Shown: positions 7,016-15,436 of the stretch, piece by piece | Layout of the letters: the number at the start of each line of letters is the position of its first letter | Numbering within the stretch: position 1 is the stretch's first letter | Assembly (NCBI RefSeq): GCF_000725545.1 | Contig: NZ_JNZP01000037.1 | Coordinates: forward strand, 1 to 39,319 | Source of the DNA: Streptomyces exfoliatus | Lineage (GTDB): Bacteria; Actinomycetota; Actinomycetes; Streptomycetales; Streptomycetaceae | Length of the DNA: 39,319 nt | Reading direction: 5' to 3' | The notes under the pieces: model-generated | Told to the model about the DNA's origin: nothing | Databases searched by the model: none | Seen by the model: the letters and a program-made list of their open reading frames with translations, nothing else | Translations under genes and position numbers: made by a program

Positions 7016-9598
7016 TCAGTCGCCTTCGGTGGCGGGGAAGGTGTGGGTGCCGGGGCCGAGGCCGACGGGGTCCCGACCCGGCAGCTCGGCGACGGCGGTG
7101 CAGTTCGGCGGCACGGTGATGCGGGCCTTCAGGCCGGAGGGCGTCGTCTCCCAGAACAGTGAGGCGGTCCCGTGGGGCGTCTCGTGGCGGGTGCGGGCCC
7201 AGGTGATGCCGCCGCCGGGGCGGGGCCGGAAGGTGAGGACGGCGGCTCCGGGGGCCGTGACCTCGATGCCCCCGACGACTCGGTGGAGCCAGTCGGCGAC
7301 GGCGCCGAGGGCGTAGTGGTTGAACGAGGTCATGCCTCCGGGGTTGAGGGTTCCGTCGGGGCGGAGGCTGTCCCAGCGTTCCCAGACGGTGGTGGCGCCC
7401 ATGGTGACGGGGTAGAGCCACGAGGGGCAGTCGGTCTGCAGGAGCAGCCTGTAGGCGGTGTCGAGGTGGCCGGTGTCCGTGAGCGCGTCGCAGACGAGGG
7501 GGGTGCCGACGAAGCCGGTGGCGACGCGGGCGTCGTCGAGGAGGACGAGTTCGGCGAGACGGTCGCCCGCGGCCTGCCGCCGGGAGGCGTCCAGGAGGTC
7601 GAAGGCGAGGGCGAGGGCGTAGGCGGTGGGGCTGTCGCTGGACATGCGGCCGTCGGCGTGGACGTAGCGGCTCTGGAAGGCCGCCGTGATCTCGTCGGCG
7701 AGTGTGTCGTACCGGACGGCGTCGGCCGTGTGGCCCAGCGCGCGGGCGGCGTGGGCGAGATGCCGGGCGGAGTGGGCGAAGTAGGCGGTGGCGACGAGGT
7801 ACCGGTCGGTGCGGCCCGCGGCGGGGTCCTCCGGCGGGGCGGCAGGGTCCAGCCAGTCCCCCAGCTGGAAGCCGGTGTCCCAGAGGCGGTCGGGGCCGGC
7901 GAGCCGCTCGACGAGGTCGACCCAGGCCCTGCCCGTGCGGTGGTGGCGCCGCAGGAGTTCGAGGTCGCCGAAGCGCCGGTAGAGGACCCAGGGGGTGAGG
8001 GTGGCGACATCGCCCCAGGCGGCTCCCGGCTGGAGGGGGGTCCACATCGGTTCGCCGGGGATGACGGGCACGTACCAGGGGACGGTGCCGTCGGGGAGCT
8101 GTTCCAGGCCCACGTCGGTGAGCCAGGAGTCGAGCATGCCGGCGCAGTCGTAGAGGAAGCTCGCGGTGGGGGCGAAGACCTGGATGTCGCCGGTCCAGCC
8201 GAGGCGTTCGTCGCGCTGCGGGCAGTCGGTGGGGATGTCGACGAAGTTGCCCCGCATGCTCCACAGGACGTTCTCGTGGAGGCGGTTGACCATGGGGTCG
8301 CTGCATTCGAACCAGCCGGTGCGGCGCATGTCCGTGTGGTGGACGCGCGCGGTGACGGCCTCGGGTGTGAGCTCGCCGGGCCAGCCGCTGATCTCGGCGT
8401 AGCGGAAGCCGTGGAGGGTGAAGCGGGGCTCCCAGGTGTACGGGCCGGTACCCGGCAGGACGAGGGTGTCCGTGGAGTGCGCTTCGCGCAGGGGGCGGGT
8501 GGCGAGTTCGCCGTCCTGGAGGACTTCCGCGTGCCGGAGCGTGAGGGTGGTGCCGGCCGGTCCGTCGGCGGTGAGGCGCAGGCGCCCGACCAGGTTCTGT
8601 CCGAAGTCGAGCAGATGACGGCCGTCGGCGGTGCGGGTGATGGTGACCGGGGGGATGTCCTGGGTGCACCGGACGGGGGGACCTTCGGGTGCGACGAGTG
8701 TCCTGGTGTCCCGCTTCCCGGTCCGTACGGGGGTCCAGCCGTCCTGGGGTGCGGACGGGGTGGCCCAGTGCGGGTCGTCGAGGCGTGCGTCGAAGGTCTC
8801 GCCCTCGTACAGGCCGCTGGTCAGGATGGGGCCGAAGGCGGCCTGCCAGGTGTGGTCGGTGGCGACCACGGTGATGGTGCCGTCGGTGTGGGTGATCTCG
8901 AGTTGGGCGATGAGGGACTGGTCGGTGCCGTAGATGTTGCGGGTGCCTCCGTCAAAGCCGTACTTGCCGCGGTACCAGCCGTCGGCGAGCCAGGCGCCGA
9001 TGGTGTTCGCGCCGGGGTCGAGGAGCGGGGTGACGTCGTGGGTGCGGTACCGCAGTCGGTGCGGGTAGACCGTCCAGCCGGGGGCCAGGGTCTCGTCGCC
9101 GACCCGGGTGCCGTTGATCTCCGCTTCGTACAGGCCGTGGGCGGTGATGTAGAGCCGGGCGTGGGCGATCGGCTTGTCCCCGGTCCTGAAGTGTCCACGG
9201 ACGCGGGCCGGGCGGCGTTCCGCCGTGGGGTCCTCCGCCCAGCCGGCTCCCACGGGTACGGCGGTCCAGTCGTCCGGTGTGAGCAGACCGGCCTCGACGG
9301 GGCTCGGCGCGCTCCAGGGCGAGGCTTCGGTGCCGGTGGCGGACCAGGTCCGTACGCGGACGGCGGCACGTTCCCGGGAGACGAGGGGTTCGGCGGGCCA
9401 GGGTACGAGGTGGTGGTCGGCGGTGGCGACGCGGCCCGTGCGGTGGGTCCGGTCGCCGCGGCGGATCTCGATCTCGTAGGCCTGCTGGTCGCCGGCCTCG
9501 GGGGGCGTGGTCCAGGAGAGTCGGGGGGTGCCGGTTCCGACGCCGAGGCCGTCCGGCAGGTGCTCGAAGCGCACCGGGGAGGGCGGGAGGGACTGCAA
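7016..9598 (-). CDS. alpha-L-rhamnosidase, GH78
   Basis: The 860-residue enzyme should hydrolyse terminal alpha-L-rhamnosyl bonds. It has an N-terminal beta region (PRLSWTTPPEAG, YEIEIRR), a galactose-binding-like region (ARLYITAHGLYEAEINGTRVGDE, APGWTVYPHRLRY), and the (alpha/alpha)6 catalytic domain. The GH78 signature IPTDCPQRDERLGWTGD holds the general acid Glu, and VTMGATTVWERWDS holds the second catalytic Glu. A C-terminal beta domain follows FNHYALGAVADWLHRV. No signal peptide is seen, so it acts in the cytoplasm on imported substrate. The frame stays open for another 1.7 kb upstream, opposite the permease genes. I chose TTG 9598 because AAAGG at 9607-9611 sits 8 nt away and homology begins at PVRFEHLPDG. 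It lies 45 nt after the second permease gene. Confidence 0.92.
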   Translation of the reverse strand: MQSLPPSPVRFEHLPDGLGVGTGTPRLSWTTPPEAGDQQAYEIEIRRGDRTHRTGRVATADHHLVPWPAEPLVSRERAAVRVRTWSATGTEASPWSAPSPVEAGLLTPDDWTAVPVGAGWAEDPTAERRPARVRGHFRTGDKPIAHARLYITAHGLYEAEINGTRVGDETLAPGWTVYPHRLRYRTHDVTPLLDPGANTIGAWLADGWYRGKYGFDGGTRNIYGTDQSLIAQLEITHTDGTITVVATDHTWQAAFGPILTSGLYEGETFDARLDDPHWATPSAPQDGWTPVRTGKRDTRTLVAPEGPPVRCTQDIPPVTITRTADGRHLLDFGQNLVGRLRLTADGPAGTTLTLRHAEVLQDGELATRPLREAHSTDTLVLPGTGPYTWEPRFTLHGFRYAEISGWPGELTPEAVTARVHHTDMRRTGWFECSDPMVNRLHENVLWSMRGNFVDIPTDCPQRDERLGWTGDIQVFAPTASFLYDCAGMLDSWLTDVGLEQLPDGTVPWYVPVIPGEPMWTPLQPGAAWGDVATLTPWVLYRRFGDLELLRRHHRTGRAWVDLVERLAGPDRLWDTGFQLGDWLDPAAPPEDPAAGRTDRYLVATAYFAHSARHLAHAARALGHTADAVRYDTLADEITAAFQSRYVHADGRMSSDSPTAYALALAFDLLDASRRQAAGDRLAELVLLDDARVATGFVGTPLVCDALTDTGHLDTAYRLLLQTDCPSWLYPVTMGATTVWERWDSLRPDGTLNPGGMTSFNHYALGAVADWLHRVVGGIEVTAPGAAVLTFRPRPGGGITWARTRHETPHGTASLFWETTPSGLKARITVPPNCTAVAELPGRDPVGLGPGTHTFPATEGD

Positions 9599-9642
9599 GG
9601 AAGGGACCTTTCGTGTGCTCGGGCGGGCGGGGCGGGGGTGGT

Positions 9643-10545
9643 TCAGCCCTTGACCGCTCCCGAGGTGAGGCCCTTCATGACCTTCTGGTTGAGGAAGAGG
9701 TAGATCACGAGCGTTCCGAAGACGTTGATGCAGATCGCCGCGAACAGCGGGCCGTACTGGGTGGCGCCGAAGTCGCCGGTGAAGTTGAGCAGGCCGACCT
9801 GGATGGTGCGCAGGTCCTGGCTGTTGGTGAAGGTCAGGGCGATGAGGAGGTCGTTCCAGATGAAGAAGAACTGGACCAGGCCGACCGTGAGGAGGGCGTT
9901 GCGGACCATGGGGACGCTGATGGTCCAGAAGGCGCGCAGGATGCCGGCGCCGTCGAGGGTGGCCGCCTCGAAGAGTTCCCTGGGGACGGTCCTGTAGTAG
10001 GTGGCCATCATGAAGACGGTCAGGGGGAGGCCGGTGCCGGTGTAGGTGAGGACGAGCGGCCACAGGGTGCCGGAGAGGCCGGCCTGGAAGTAGACGGTGA
10101 ACAGCGGCAGCAGGATCATCTGCGGCGGGACCATCATCCCGGCGAGGAAGACGACGAGGGTCAGGCTGCGGCCCTTCCAGACCATGACCTGCAGGGCGAA
10201 TCCGGCGGCGGTGCCCAGGAGCAGGACGAGGGCCAGGGCGGGGACGACGGCCAGGAGGCTGTTCTTGACGTAGAGGCCGAGGTTCCCGGTGGTCCACGCT
10301 TCGGCGTAGTTGCCCCATTCCCAGGTGGTGGGCAGGCTCCAGGTGGAGTTGTCGAGGTAGTCGCTGTTGGACTTCAGCGAGGTGAGGAACATCCAGACGA
10401 GGGGGTAGACCTCGACGACGAGCAGCAGGCCGACGGCGATCCTGGTCCACAGGCGGCCGCCGGTCCCGCGGAAGGGGCGGCGGGCCCGCTGTCCGGGGCG
10501 CCGGTGTCCGGGGGTCGCGGTCTTCAGGGGGGTGTCTACGGCCAT
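9643..10545 (-). CDS. carbohydrate ABC transporter permease, MalG-like (CUT1)
   Basis: The 300-residue membrane protein has about six hydrophobic helices, beginning after a basic N-terminus with RIAVGLLLVVEVYPLVWMFL. The cytoplasmic EAA loop that docks on the ATPase is visible as EAATLDGAGILRAFWTISVP. It is the second permease of a CUT1 sugar importer. ATG 10545 has GGAGG at the end of the upstream permease gene and the two genes are separated by only 3 nt, so they are co-translated. No ATP-binding subunit is encoded here; Streptomyces CUT1 importers usually share the MsiK ATPase, and that is the likely partner. Confidence 0.93.
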   Translation of the reverse strand: MAVDTPLKTATPGHRRPGQRARRPFRGTGGRLWTRIAVGLLLVVEVYPLVWMFLTSLKSNSDYLDNSTWSLPTTWEWGNYAEAWTTGNLGLYVKNSLLAVVPALALVLLLGTAAGFALQVMVWKGRSLTLVVFLAGMMVPPQMILLPLFTVYFQAGLSGTLWPLVLTYTGTGLPLTVFMMATYYRTVPRELFEAATLDGAGILRAFWTISVPMVRNALLTVGLVQFFFIWNDLLIALTFTNSQDLRTIQVGLLNFTGDFGATQYGPLFAAICINVFGTLVIYLFLNQKVMKGLTSGAVKG

Positions 10546-10548
10546 GGT

Positions 10549-11433
10549 TCAGCCCTCCGTGATGTCGCGCCGCGAGACGCGGTAGACCGCCAGGCTCACC
10601 AGGAGGCAGACGACGGTGAGGAGCAGCGCGATGGTGCTTCCGTAGCCGTACTCGCTGTAGGTGAACGACGTCTGGAACATGTACAGGGTCAGCGGGGTGG
10701 TGTCGCTGCCCGGTCCGCCGTTGGTGAGGGCGACGACGGAGTCGAAGACCTTCAGGGTGCCGTTGATGCTGAAGATCAACGAGGACATGAGGACCGGCAG
10801 GGACAGCGGCAGGACGATGTGGCGGATGAGGCGGAGGCCGGAGGCGCCGTCGAGCCGGGCCGATTCGAGGACCTCGTCGGGGATGTCGACGAGTCCGGCG
10901 AACAGGAGGACGGCGTAGAAGCCCATGGAGCGCCAGATGTCCATGACGACCAGGACCCAGAAGGCGCTTCCCGCGCTGCCGAAGAAGTCGACGGACTCCA
11001 GGCCGAAGGCGTTGAGCAGGGAGTTGACGGGGCCGGTCTGGGGGGCGACCTGGAACAGCTTCTGGAAGAGCAGTCCGACGGCGACGGTGGGCAGGACGAC
11101 CGGGAAGAAGACCAGGGTGCGGATGAGCGCGGAGGCCCTCTTGAGGAAGAAGACGTAGAGCAGGGCCAGGAGGTAGCCGGCGACGACCTGTCCCGCGGTG
11201 ACGACGACCGCGTACTTCAGGGTGAACCAGAGGGCGTCGTGGACGGCCTGGTCGGAGAGGAGCCTGCTGAAGTTGCCCAGGCCGTTGCCGGTGAAGCCGT
11301 CGATGGAGTTGCCCTGGGTGAAGGAGTACCCGAGCGACCACACGGTGGGGACGAGCATGATCAGTGTGTAGACGAGGAGTGCGGGACCGAGCAGGATCGC
11401 GATCGCCCTGCGGTCACCGAGTACGCGGTGCAT
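10549..11433 (-). CDS. carbohydrate ABC transporter permease, MalF-like (CUT1)
   Basis: The 294-residue protein (from ATG 11433) starts with MHRVLGDRRAIAILLGPALLVYTLIML, leading into the first of about six membrane helices, and carries the EAA-type loop EVLESARLDGASGLRLIRHIVLP. It pairs with the MalG-like permease to form the channel for the adjacent lipoprotein receptor. An upstream GTG at 11520 is in frame and would add a Pro/Ala-rich 29-residue tail. That extension would be encoded by the strong hairpin at 11482-11516 and has no ribosome site, so I prefer the shorter form. The start remains uncertain. Confidence 0.88.
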   Translation of the reverse strand: MHRVLGDRRAIAILLGPALLVYTLIMLVPTVWSLGYSFTQGNSIDGFTGNGLGNFSRLLSDQAVHDALWFTLKYAVVVTAGQVVAGYLLALLYVFFLKRASALIRTLVFFPVVLPTVAVGLLFQKLFQVAPQTGPVNSLLNAFGLESVDFFGSAGSAFWVLVVMDIWRSMGFYAVLLFAGLVDIPDEVLESARLDGASGLRLIRHIVLPLSLPVLMSSLIFSINGTLKVFDSVVALTNGGPGSDTTPLTLYMFQTSFTYSEYGYGSTIALLLTVVCLLVSLAVYRVSRRDITEG

Positions 11434-11481
11434 GAGAGTGGTGTCCACTTCGATGTCGGGTGAAGAGGCCGGCCGGGCGGG

Positions 11482-11516
11482 GGCGGGCGGCGCGCCTGCT
11501 GGTGGCGCCGCCCGCC
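11482..11516 (-). promoter_or_regulatory. stem-loop right after the solute-binding protein gene
   Basis: Perfect 12-bp arms (GGCGGGCGGCGC at 11482-11493 and GCGCCGCCCGCC at 11505-11516) flank an 11-nt loop. The hairpin begins 9 nt after the stop of the binding-protein gene and precedes the first permease. Hairpins at this point in sugar ABC operons commonly protect the receptor mRNA and lower permease expression; that role here is inferred from position. It lacks a T run. Confidence 0.6.
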
Positions 11517-11524
11517 TCACGGGT

Positions 11525-12841
11525 CTACCGGCCGGCGAGCGCGCCCTGGACGGTCTCCATGAACTGCTGGGGGCTCACGCTGCCGGTGACGAGGCCGGCC
11601 GCGTTGGTCTGGCTGACCGTGGTCGCCTTGGTGCTGAAGAGGGCCTCGAACCACAGGACGTTCTGCTGGGACGAGCTGATGGTCCTGCGAACGGTGGTGG
11701 TGACCTCGTTGGCGTCCTTGACCGGGGTGTTGACCTTGAAGCCGGATATCGAGCCGTGGTCCTTCAGGGCGGTGCTGCCGTAGTTCCGGGCGATGCAGCT
11801 CACCCAGGCGCCGGTCTTCTTGTCGAAGTTCTTCGAGCCGAGGGTGATGGCCAGGCCGACGTTGGAGGGGTACTGGTCGGCGGAGCCGGCCCCGCCGGTG
11901 ACGGCGGGGAAGGGCATGAAGCCGACGTTCTCGGCGCCGACCTTGTTCTGCTTCGGGTCGGAGATGTTGGCCAGGGCCCAGCTGCCCATGTAGAACATCG
12001 CGGACTTGCCGGTGAGGAACTGGTTCATCGCGGTGTCGTAGTCGATGGAGCCGACGCCCTTGCCGAAGTAGCCCTTCTGTCCGAGCGCGGCGATCTCCTC
12101 GGCCGCCTTGACGTACGGGGGGTCGGTCAGCTTGGCCGCACCGGAGTCGACCTTGTCGAGGGCGTCGGGGCCGAGGCTGCGGTAGAGGTAGCCGCTGATG
12201 AGGCGGGTGAGCGGCCAGCCCTGCTGCCCCGAGGCGGAGAGCGGCTGGACGCCCTCGGCGTTGAGCTTCTCCGATGCGGCGAGCAGATCGGCCCAGGTGC
12301 CGGGGACCGCGATCCCGTTCTCCTTGAAGATCTTCTTGTTGTAGAAGATTCCCTCGATGTTGTACTCGTAGGGCAGCGCCTCCAGCTTGCCTCCGTACAG
12401 GGCCTTGATGGTGGAGACGGCGGCCGGTTCGAGCTGGTCGAGGACTCCGAGCCGCTGGAGTTCGAGCTCCAGGTCGGCGACCTTGCCGGACTTCGCGAGC
12501 TGCTTGGTGAGCGAGGGGGCGTTGCCGGCGGCGAACTGGGCGGGCAGGGCGTTCTGGCCGGCGAGCAGCTGCAGCTTCTGGTCCAGGCTCGCCTGGGGGA
12601 CGGTCTCGACCTTCAGCGGCAGGGCGGCGTTCTCGGTCGTGCAGGCGCCCTTGGAGAGCGTGGTCAGCGCCGTTCTCGTCGTCGTGTTCTCGGTGACGCT
12701 GAGGTACGTGAAGTCCTTGGGCGCCGCGGAGGTGCCGCCGCCGTTGCCGCCGCAGGCGGTGGCGAGCACGGCCAGGGACGTGACTCCGGCCGAGAGGAGG
12801 GTCAGACGCGTACGGCGGGCGCGGATCGTGCGGTGGGGCAC
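11525..12841 (-). CDS. extracellular sugar-binding lipoprotein of an ABC importer
   Basis: The 438-residue protein is the substrate receptor for the adjacent permeases. The N-terminus is a lipoprotein signal: basic HRTIRARRTRLTLL, a hydrophobic stretch, then LAVLATACGGNGGG with the lipid-anchored Cys. The mature part has the family 1 solute-binding features ALPAQFAAGNAPSLTKQLAKSG, LPYEYNIEGIFYNKKIFKENG, PGTWADLLAASEKL and FLTGKSAMFYMGSW. GTG 12841 is chosen because GGGAG lies 7 nt upstream and the signal peptide starts there; the frame extends further upstream without meaning. It heads the operon that continues through permeases, rhamnosidase and beta-glucosidase, so its ligand is likely a rhamnose-containing oligosaccharide or glycoside (inference). 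Confidence 0.92.
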   Translation of the reverse strand: MPHRTIRARRTRLTLLSAGVTSLAVLATACGGNGGGTSAAPKDFTYLSVTENTTTRTALTTLSKGACTTENAALPLKVETVPQASLDQKLQLLAGQNALPAQFAAGNAPSLTKQLAKSGKVADLELELQRLGVLDQLEPAAVSTIKALYGGKLEALPYEYNIEGIFYNKKIFKENGIAVPGTWADLLAASEKLNAEGVQPLSASGQQGWPLTRLISGYLYRSLGPDALDKVDSGAAKLTDPPYVKAAEEIAALGQKGYFGKGVGSIDYDTAMNQFLTGKSAMFYMGSWALANISDPKQNKVGAENVGFMPFPAVTGGAGSADQYPSNVGLAITLGSKNFDKKTGAWVSCIARNYGSTALKDHGSISGFKVNTPVKDANEVTTTVRRTISSSQQNVLWFEALFSTKATTVSQTNAAGLVTGSVSPQQFMETVQGALAGR

Positions 12842-12930
12842 TGGTGACTCCCAGGATCGTGAGAGAGGAGAGGGGCGCCGAGCGGGCGCCGGGGCGGCGG
12901 GAAGACCGGCCGCGTGGAACGGAGTCGTGT

Positions 12931-12940
12931 AGAACGTTCT
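12931..12940. promoter_or_regulatory. LacI-type operator candidate, AGAACGTTCT
   Basis: AGAACGTTCT is a perfect CG-centred palindrome, extended by outer G and C (positions 12929 and 12942) to a near-perfect 14-mer. It lies about 90 nt upstream of the binding-protein start and downstream of the candidate -10, a position suited to repression. CG-centred palindromes are typical of LacI-family operators and a LacI gene is divergent from here. Confidence 0.55.
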
Positions 12941-12957
12941 CCATCCGAGTCGGCTAC

Positions 12958-12987
12958 ACCATGACGCCATTCCTCTGGCATCGTCAA
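12958..12987 (-). promoter_or_regulatory. candidate promoter of the ABC/rhamnosidase operon
   Basis: On the minus strand TTGACG (12987-12982) is followed after 18 nt by CATGGT (12963-12958), an imperfect -10. The -35 matches the main vegetative consensus well. The palindrome at 12931-12940 would lie just past the start point. Confidence 0.45.
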
Positions 12988-13015
12988 GACACAGACGCGT
13001 AACATCAGCTTTGCC

Positions 13016-13025
13016 TGGTCGACCA
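13016..13025. promoter_or_regulatory. second CG-centred palindrome, TGGTCGACCA
   Basis: A perfect 10-bp palindrome lies nearer the LacI gene, 76 nt before its start. It could serve autoregulation, but its sequence differs from AGAACGTTCT apart from the central CG, so chance is not excluded. Confidence 0.3.
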
Positions 13026-13101
13026 CAGGGGCAGCTCCTGGAGTCGCCCCACGACGTGGCGCGTAGACCGTTGCACCAATCACAAGGAGATCAGGGTTCT
13101 C

Positions 13102-14151
13102 ATGGCCGCGGACAGCTCGCCGAGGAACACCAAGCGGGTGACGATCACCGACGTCGCCCGCCATGCCGGCGTGTCGACCGCCGCCGTGTCGAAGGTCATG
13201 CGCAACGCCTACGGCGTGAGCCCGGCCATGCAGGAGCGGGTCCGGGCGGCCATGGCCGAGCTGGAGTACCGCCCGCACGCCGCCGCCCGCGGCATGCGCG
13301 GGCGCACGTACACCATCGGTGTCCTGCTGGACAACGTGCGCAACGCGTTCTTCGCCGACATCCTCGACGGCATCCGGGAGGAGCTCGCGGACAGCGAGTA
13401 CACGGTGCTGATCGGCGCGGCCGGGTTCGGCGCGGAGGAACAGGCCCGGACCACCCGGGCGATGGTGGACCGTCAGATGGACGGACTGATCCTCATCGCT
13501 CCCGCGACCCCGCGCTCCGAGGTCCTCTCCACGGCCGCGGAGACGCCCACCGTGGTCATCGGGCACCACGACGCCTCCGACGCGCACGACTCCGTCACCG
13601 ACGCGGACGACCTCGGGGCGGGCCTGGTGGTGGACCACCTCGTCGGACTCGGCCACCGGGACATCGCCCTGGTGTCGGCGGCCGGCAGCAGGACCGGGCG
13701 CTGGCAGCGGCCGCCCGAGATCGCCCTGGCCGACGGCTACCTCAAGGCGATGGAGCGTCACGGTCTCGCCGGGCGGGCACGCGTGCACCACGCCGCCTAC
13801 TCCGACGACGGCGGGCACGCCGCCGGTCTCACCCTGCTGACCGGCGACGAGCGGCCCACAGCGATCCTGACCGGAGCCGACATCGCGGCCCTCGGCGTCT
13901 ACCGGGCCGCCGCCGACCTGGGGCTCTCGATCCCCGGCGACGTCTCGCTCGTCGGCTACAACAACACCGCGATCGCCTCGCTCGCCCCGGTCCAGCTCAC
14001 CAGCGTCGACCAGGCCGGGCACACCATGGGCGCGGCCGCGGCGAGGATGCTGATCGAGCGGGTCGAAGGGCGGCGCGACCGGGCCATGCAGACGACGATG
14101 ACCCCACGGCTGGTCGTACGGCGCAGCACCGCGGCACCGCGCGCCCGGTAG
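13102..14151 (+). CDS. LacI-family transcriptional regulator
   Basis: The 349-residue protein has an N-terminal LacI helix-turn-helix (VTITDVARHAGVSTAAVSKVM), the hinge region YRPHAAARGMRGR, and a periplasmic-binding-protein-like ligand domain (TYTIGVLLDNVRNAFFADILDGI, DLGLSIPGDVSLVGYNNT). It probably represses the divergent ABC/rhamnosidase/beta-glucosidase operon and is released by an imported sugar or its breakdown product. ATG 13102 follows AAGGAG at 13083-13088. The gap to the binding-protein gene holds the two palindromes annotated separately. The effector cannot be read from the sequence; rhamnose or a rhamnosyl-disaccharide is the natural guess. Confidence 0.93.
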   Translation: MAADSSPRNTKRVTITDVARHAGVSTAAVSKVMRNAYGVSPAMQERVRAAMAELEYRPHAAARGMRGRTYTIGVLLDNVRNAFFADILDGIREELADSEYTVLIGAAGFGAEEQARTTRAMVDRQMDGLILIAPATPRSEVLSTAAETPTVVIGHHDASDAHDSVTDADDLGAGLVVDHLVGLGHRDIALVSAAGSRTGRWQRPPEIALADGYLKAMERHGLAGRARVHHAAYSDDGGHAAGLTLLTGDERPTAILTGADIAALGVYRAAADLGLSIPGDVSLVGYNNTAIASLAPVQLTSVDQAGHTMGAAAARMLIERVEGRRDRAMQTTMTPRLVVRRSTAAPRAR

Positions 14152-14163
14152 GGACGGCCGCCA

Positions 14164-14186
14164 CGGGTCCGTTGTCCCCGGACCCG
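14164..14186. terminator. hairpin between convergent LacI and MFS genes
   Basis: CGGGTCCG (14164-14171) and CGGACCCG (14179-14186) form an 8-bp perfect stem with a 7-nt loop in the 55-bp space between the two stops. It could work in both directions. No T run is present. Confidence 0.5.
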
Positions 14187-14206
14187 GGAAGCGGCTCATT
14201 TCCGTG

Positions 14207-15436
14207 TCACCGGTCATCCATGGGCGGCCCCGCCGGCGCGGGAGTCCGGCGTACCGCGGAGAGGAGCGCGGCGGCGACGACGGCGGTGGCCGCTCCGAGG
14301 AGGGCGACGGCGGTGGCGAGGCTGCCGGCCGCACCCTTGCCCGCCAGCAGGACCAGCGGGCAGAGGAACTCCCCGAGGAAGAAGGCCGCGGTCCACAGGC
14401 CCATGCCGCGCCCTCGGTCGGCGAAGCCGAGCCGGGCCATGGCGCGGGTCACCAGCGACGGCAGCAGCATGCCGGTGCCGAGGCAGTTGACGACGGCTCC
14501 GGCGATCAGGAGCGGGAGGCTGTCGGCGAGGCCCATGAGCAGGAAACCCGCGGCGCACAGGGCGAACATCGTCGGCAGCCGGCGGCGTCCGCGCGGGGAG
14601 AGGCGGGTGAAGACGACGGAGCCGAGGACGGTCGCGGCGCCGGCCACGGCGGTGACGGCGCCGATGGCGCCGGTGGACTCGACGCCCAGGTCGTCCAGGA
14701 GGTAGGCCATCTCGACCGGGACCGCGTAGAAGACCACGGCGCCGAAGACGGTGAGGAGGCAGATCCCGGCCATGCGACGGACGGGGAAGGGCCGTCGGGC
14801 CGTCCGCGCGTCCGGCCGCTCGTCGTGCTCGGGCGCTCGGGGGGTCGGCAGGACGCGGGCCATGACCGGGGCGATGAGCAGGCCCACGGCGTACAGCCAG
14901 AAGGGGGCGCGCCAGTCGGCCGCGCCGAGCACGCCGCCGAGGACGAAGAAGACGGTGGCGGACGCGGAGGCGCACATGGTCTGCAGGGCGAGGTAGCGGT
15001 CGCGTAGTTCGCCGCTGTAGTAGTCGCCGATGAGGGTGGTGCAGGCGGTCATGATGGCCGCCTCGGTGACACCGACGAGGATGCGGCTGACCAGGATGGC
15101 GTGGAGGGAGTCCAGCCAGAGGGGGGCCGTCCCGAACAGCGCGTAGAGGACGGTGGCGACGACGAGGAGCCGCTTGCGGCCGAGCCGGTCGACGATGACG
15201 CCGGCGAAGGGGGCGAGCACCGCGAGGGCCAGGGCGGGGACGGTCAGGACGACGGGGACCAGGGCCGTACTGCCGGGGACGCCGTCGAAGTGGTCCTGCA
15301 TGCGGGGCAGGACGGGGGCGAGGAGTACCGCACCGAGGACGGGCAGGCAGCTGCCGGCCATGAGGACGACGGCGGGGAGACGCCCGGCGGGGGCCGCGGC
15401 ACGGTCGGGGGACGGCGGAGCGAGGGGTGCGGGCAT
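14207..15436 (-). CDS. MFS transporter
   Basis: The 409-residue protein has about twelve hydrophobic segments. The first is VVLMAGSCLPVLGAVLLAPVLP, and the loop after the second helix pair reads GVIVDRLGRKRLLVV, the major facilitator signature region. A central cytoplasmic loop (PTPRAPEHDERPDARTARR) separates the halves. ATG 15436 is preceded by GGAG at 8 nt; upstream residues in the same frame look non-coding. It lies downstream of the LysR gene on the same strand, across a gap holding a hairpin. Its neighbourhood suggests uptake or export of an aromatic acid or phenolic compound, but the subfamily resembles drug:proton antiporters as much as importers, so direction is unresolved. Confidence 0.88.
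   Translation of the reverse strand: MPAPLAPPSPDRAAAPAGRLPAVVLMAGSCLPVLGAVLLAPVLPRMQDHFDGVPGSTALVPVVLTVPALALAVLAPFAGVIVDRLGRKRLLVVATVLYALFGTAPLWLDSLHAILVSRILVGVTEAAIMTACTTLIGDYYSGELRDRYLALQTMCASASATVFFVLGGVLGAADWRAPFWLYAVGLLIAPVMARVLPTPRAPEHDERPDARTARRPFPVRRMAGICLLTVFGAVVFYAVPVEMAYLLDDLGVESTGAIGAVTAVAGAATVLGSVVFTRLSPRGRRRLPTMFALCAAGFLLMGLADSLPLLIAGAVVNCLGTGMLLPSLVTRAMARLGFADRGRGMGLWTAAFFLGEFLCPLVLLAGKGAAGSLATAVALLGAATAVVAAALLSAVRRTPAPAGPPMDDR

Noticed and set aside
9599..11341. Fusion of permease-region sequence to the rhamnosidase
   Set aside because: The upstream part of that frame is the wrong frame of the two permease genes; a ribosome site and homology place the start at 9598.
11434..11520. 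Extended N-terminus of the first permease from GTG 11520
   Set aside because: It would translate through the strong hairpin and lacks a ribosome site; ATG 11433 gives a normal permease.
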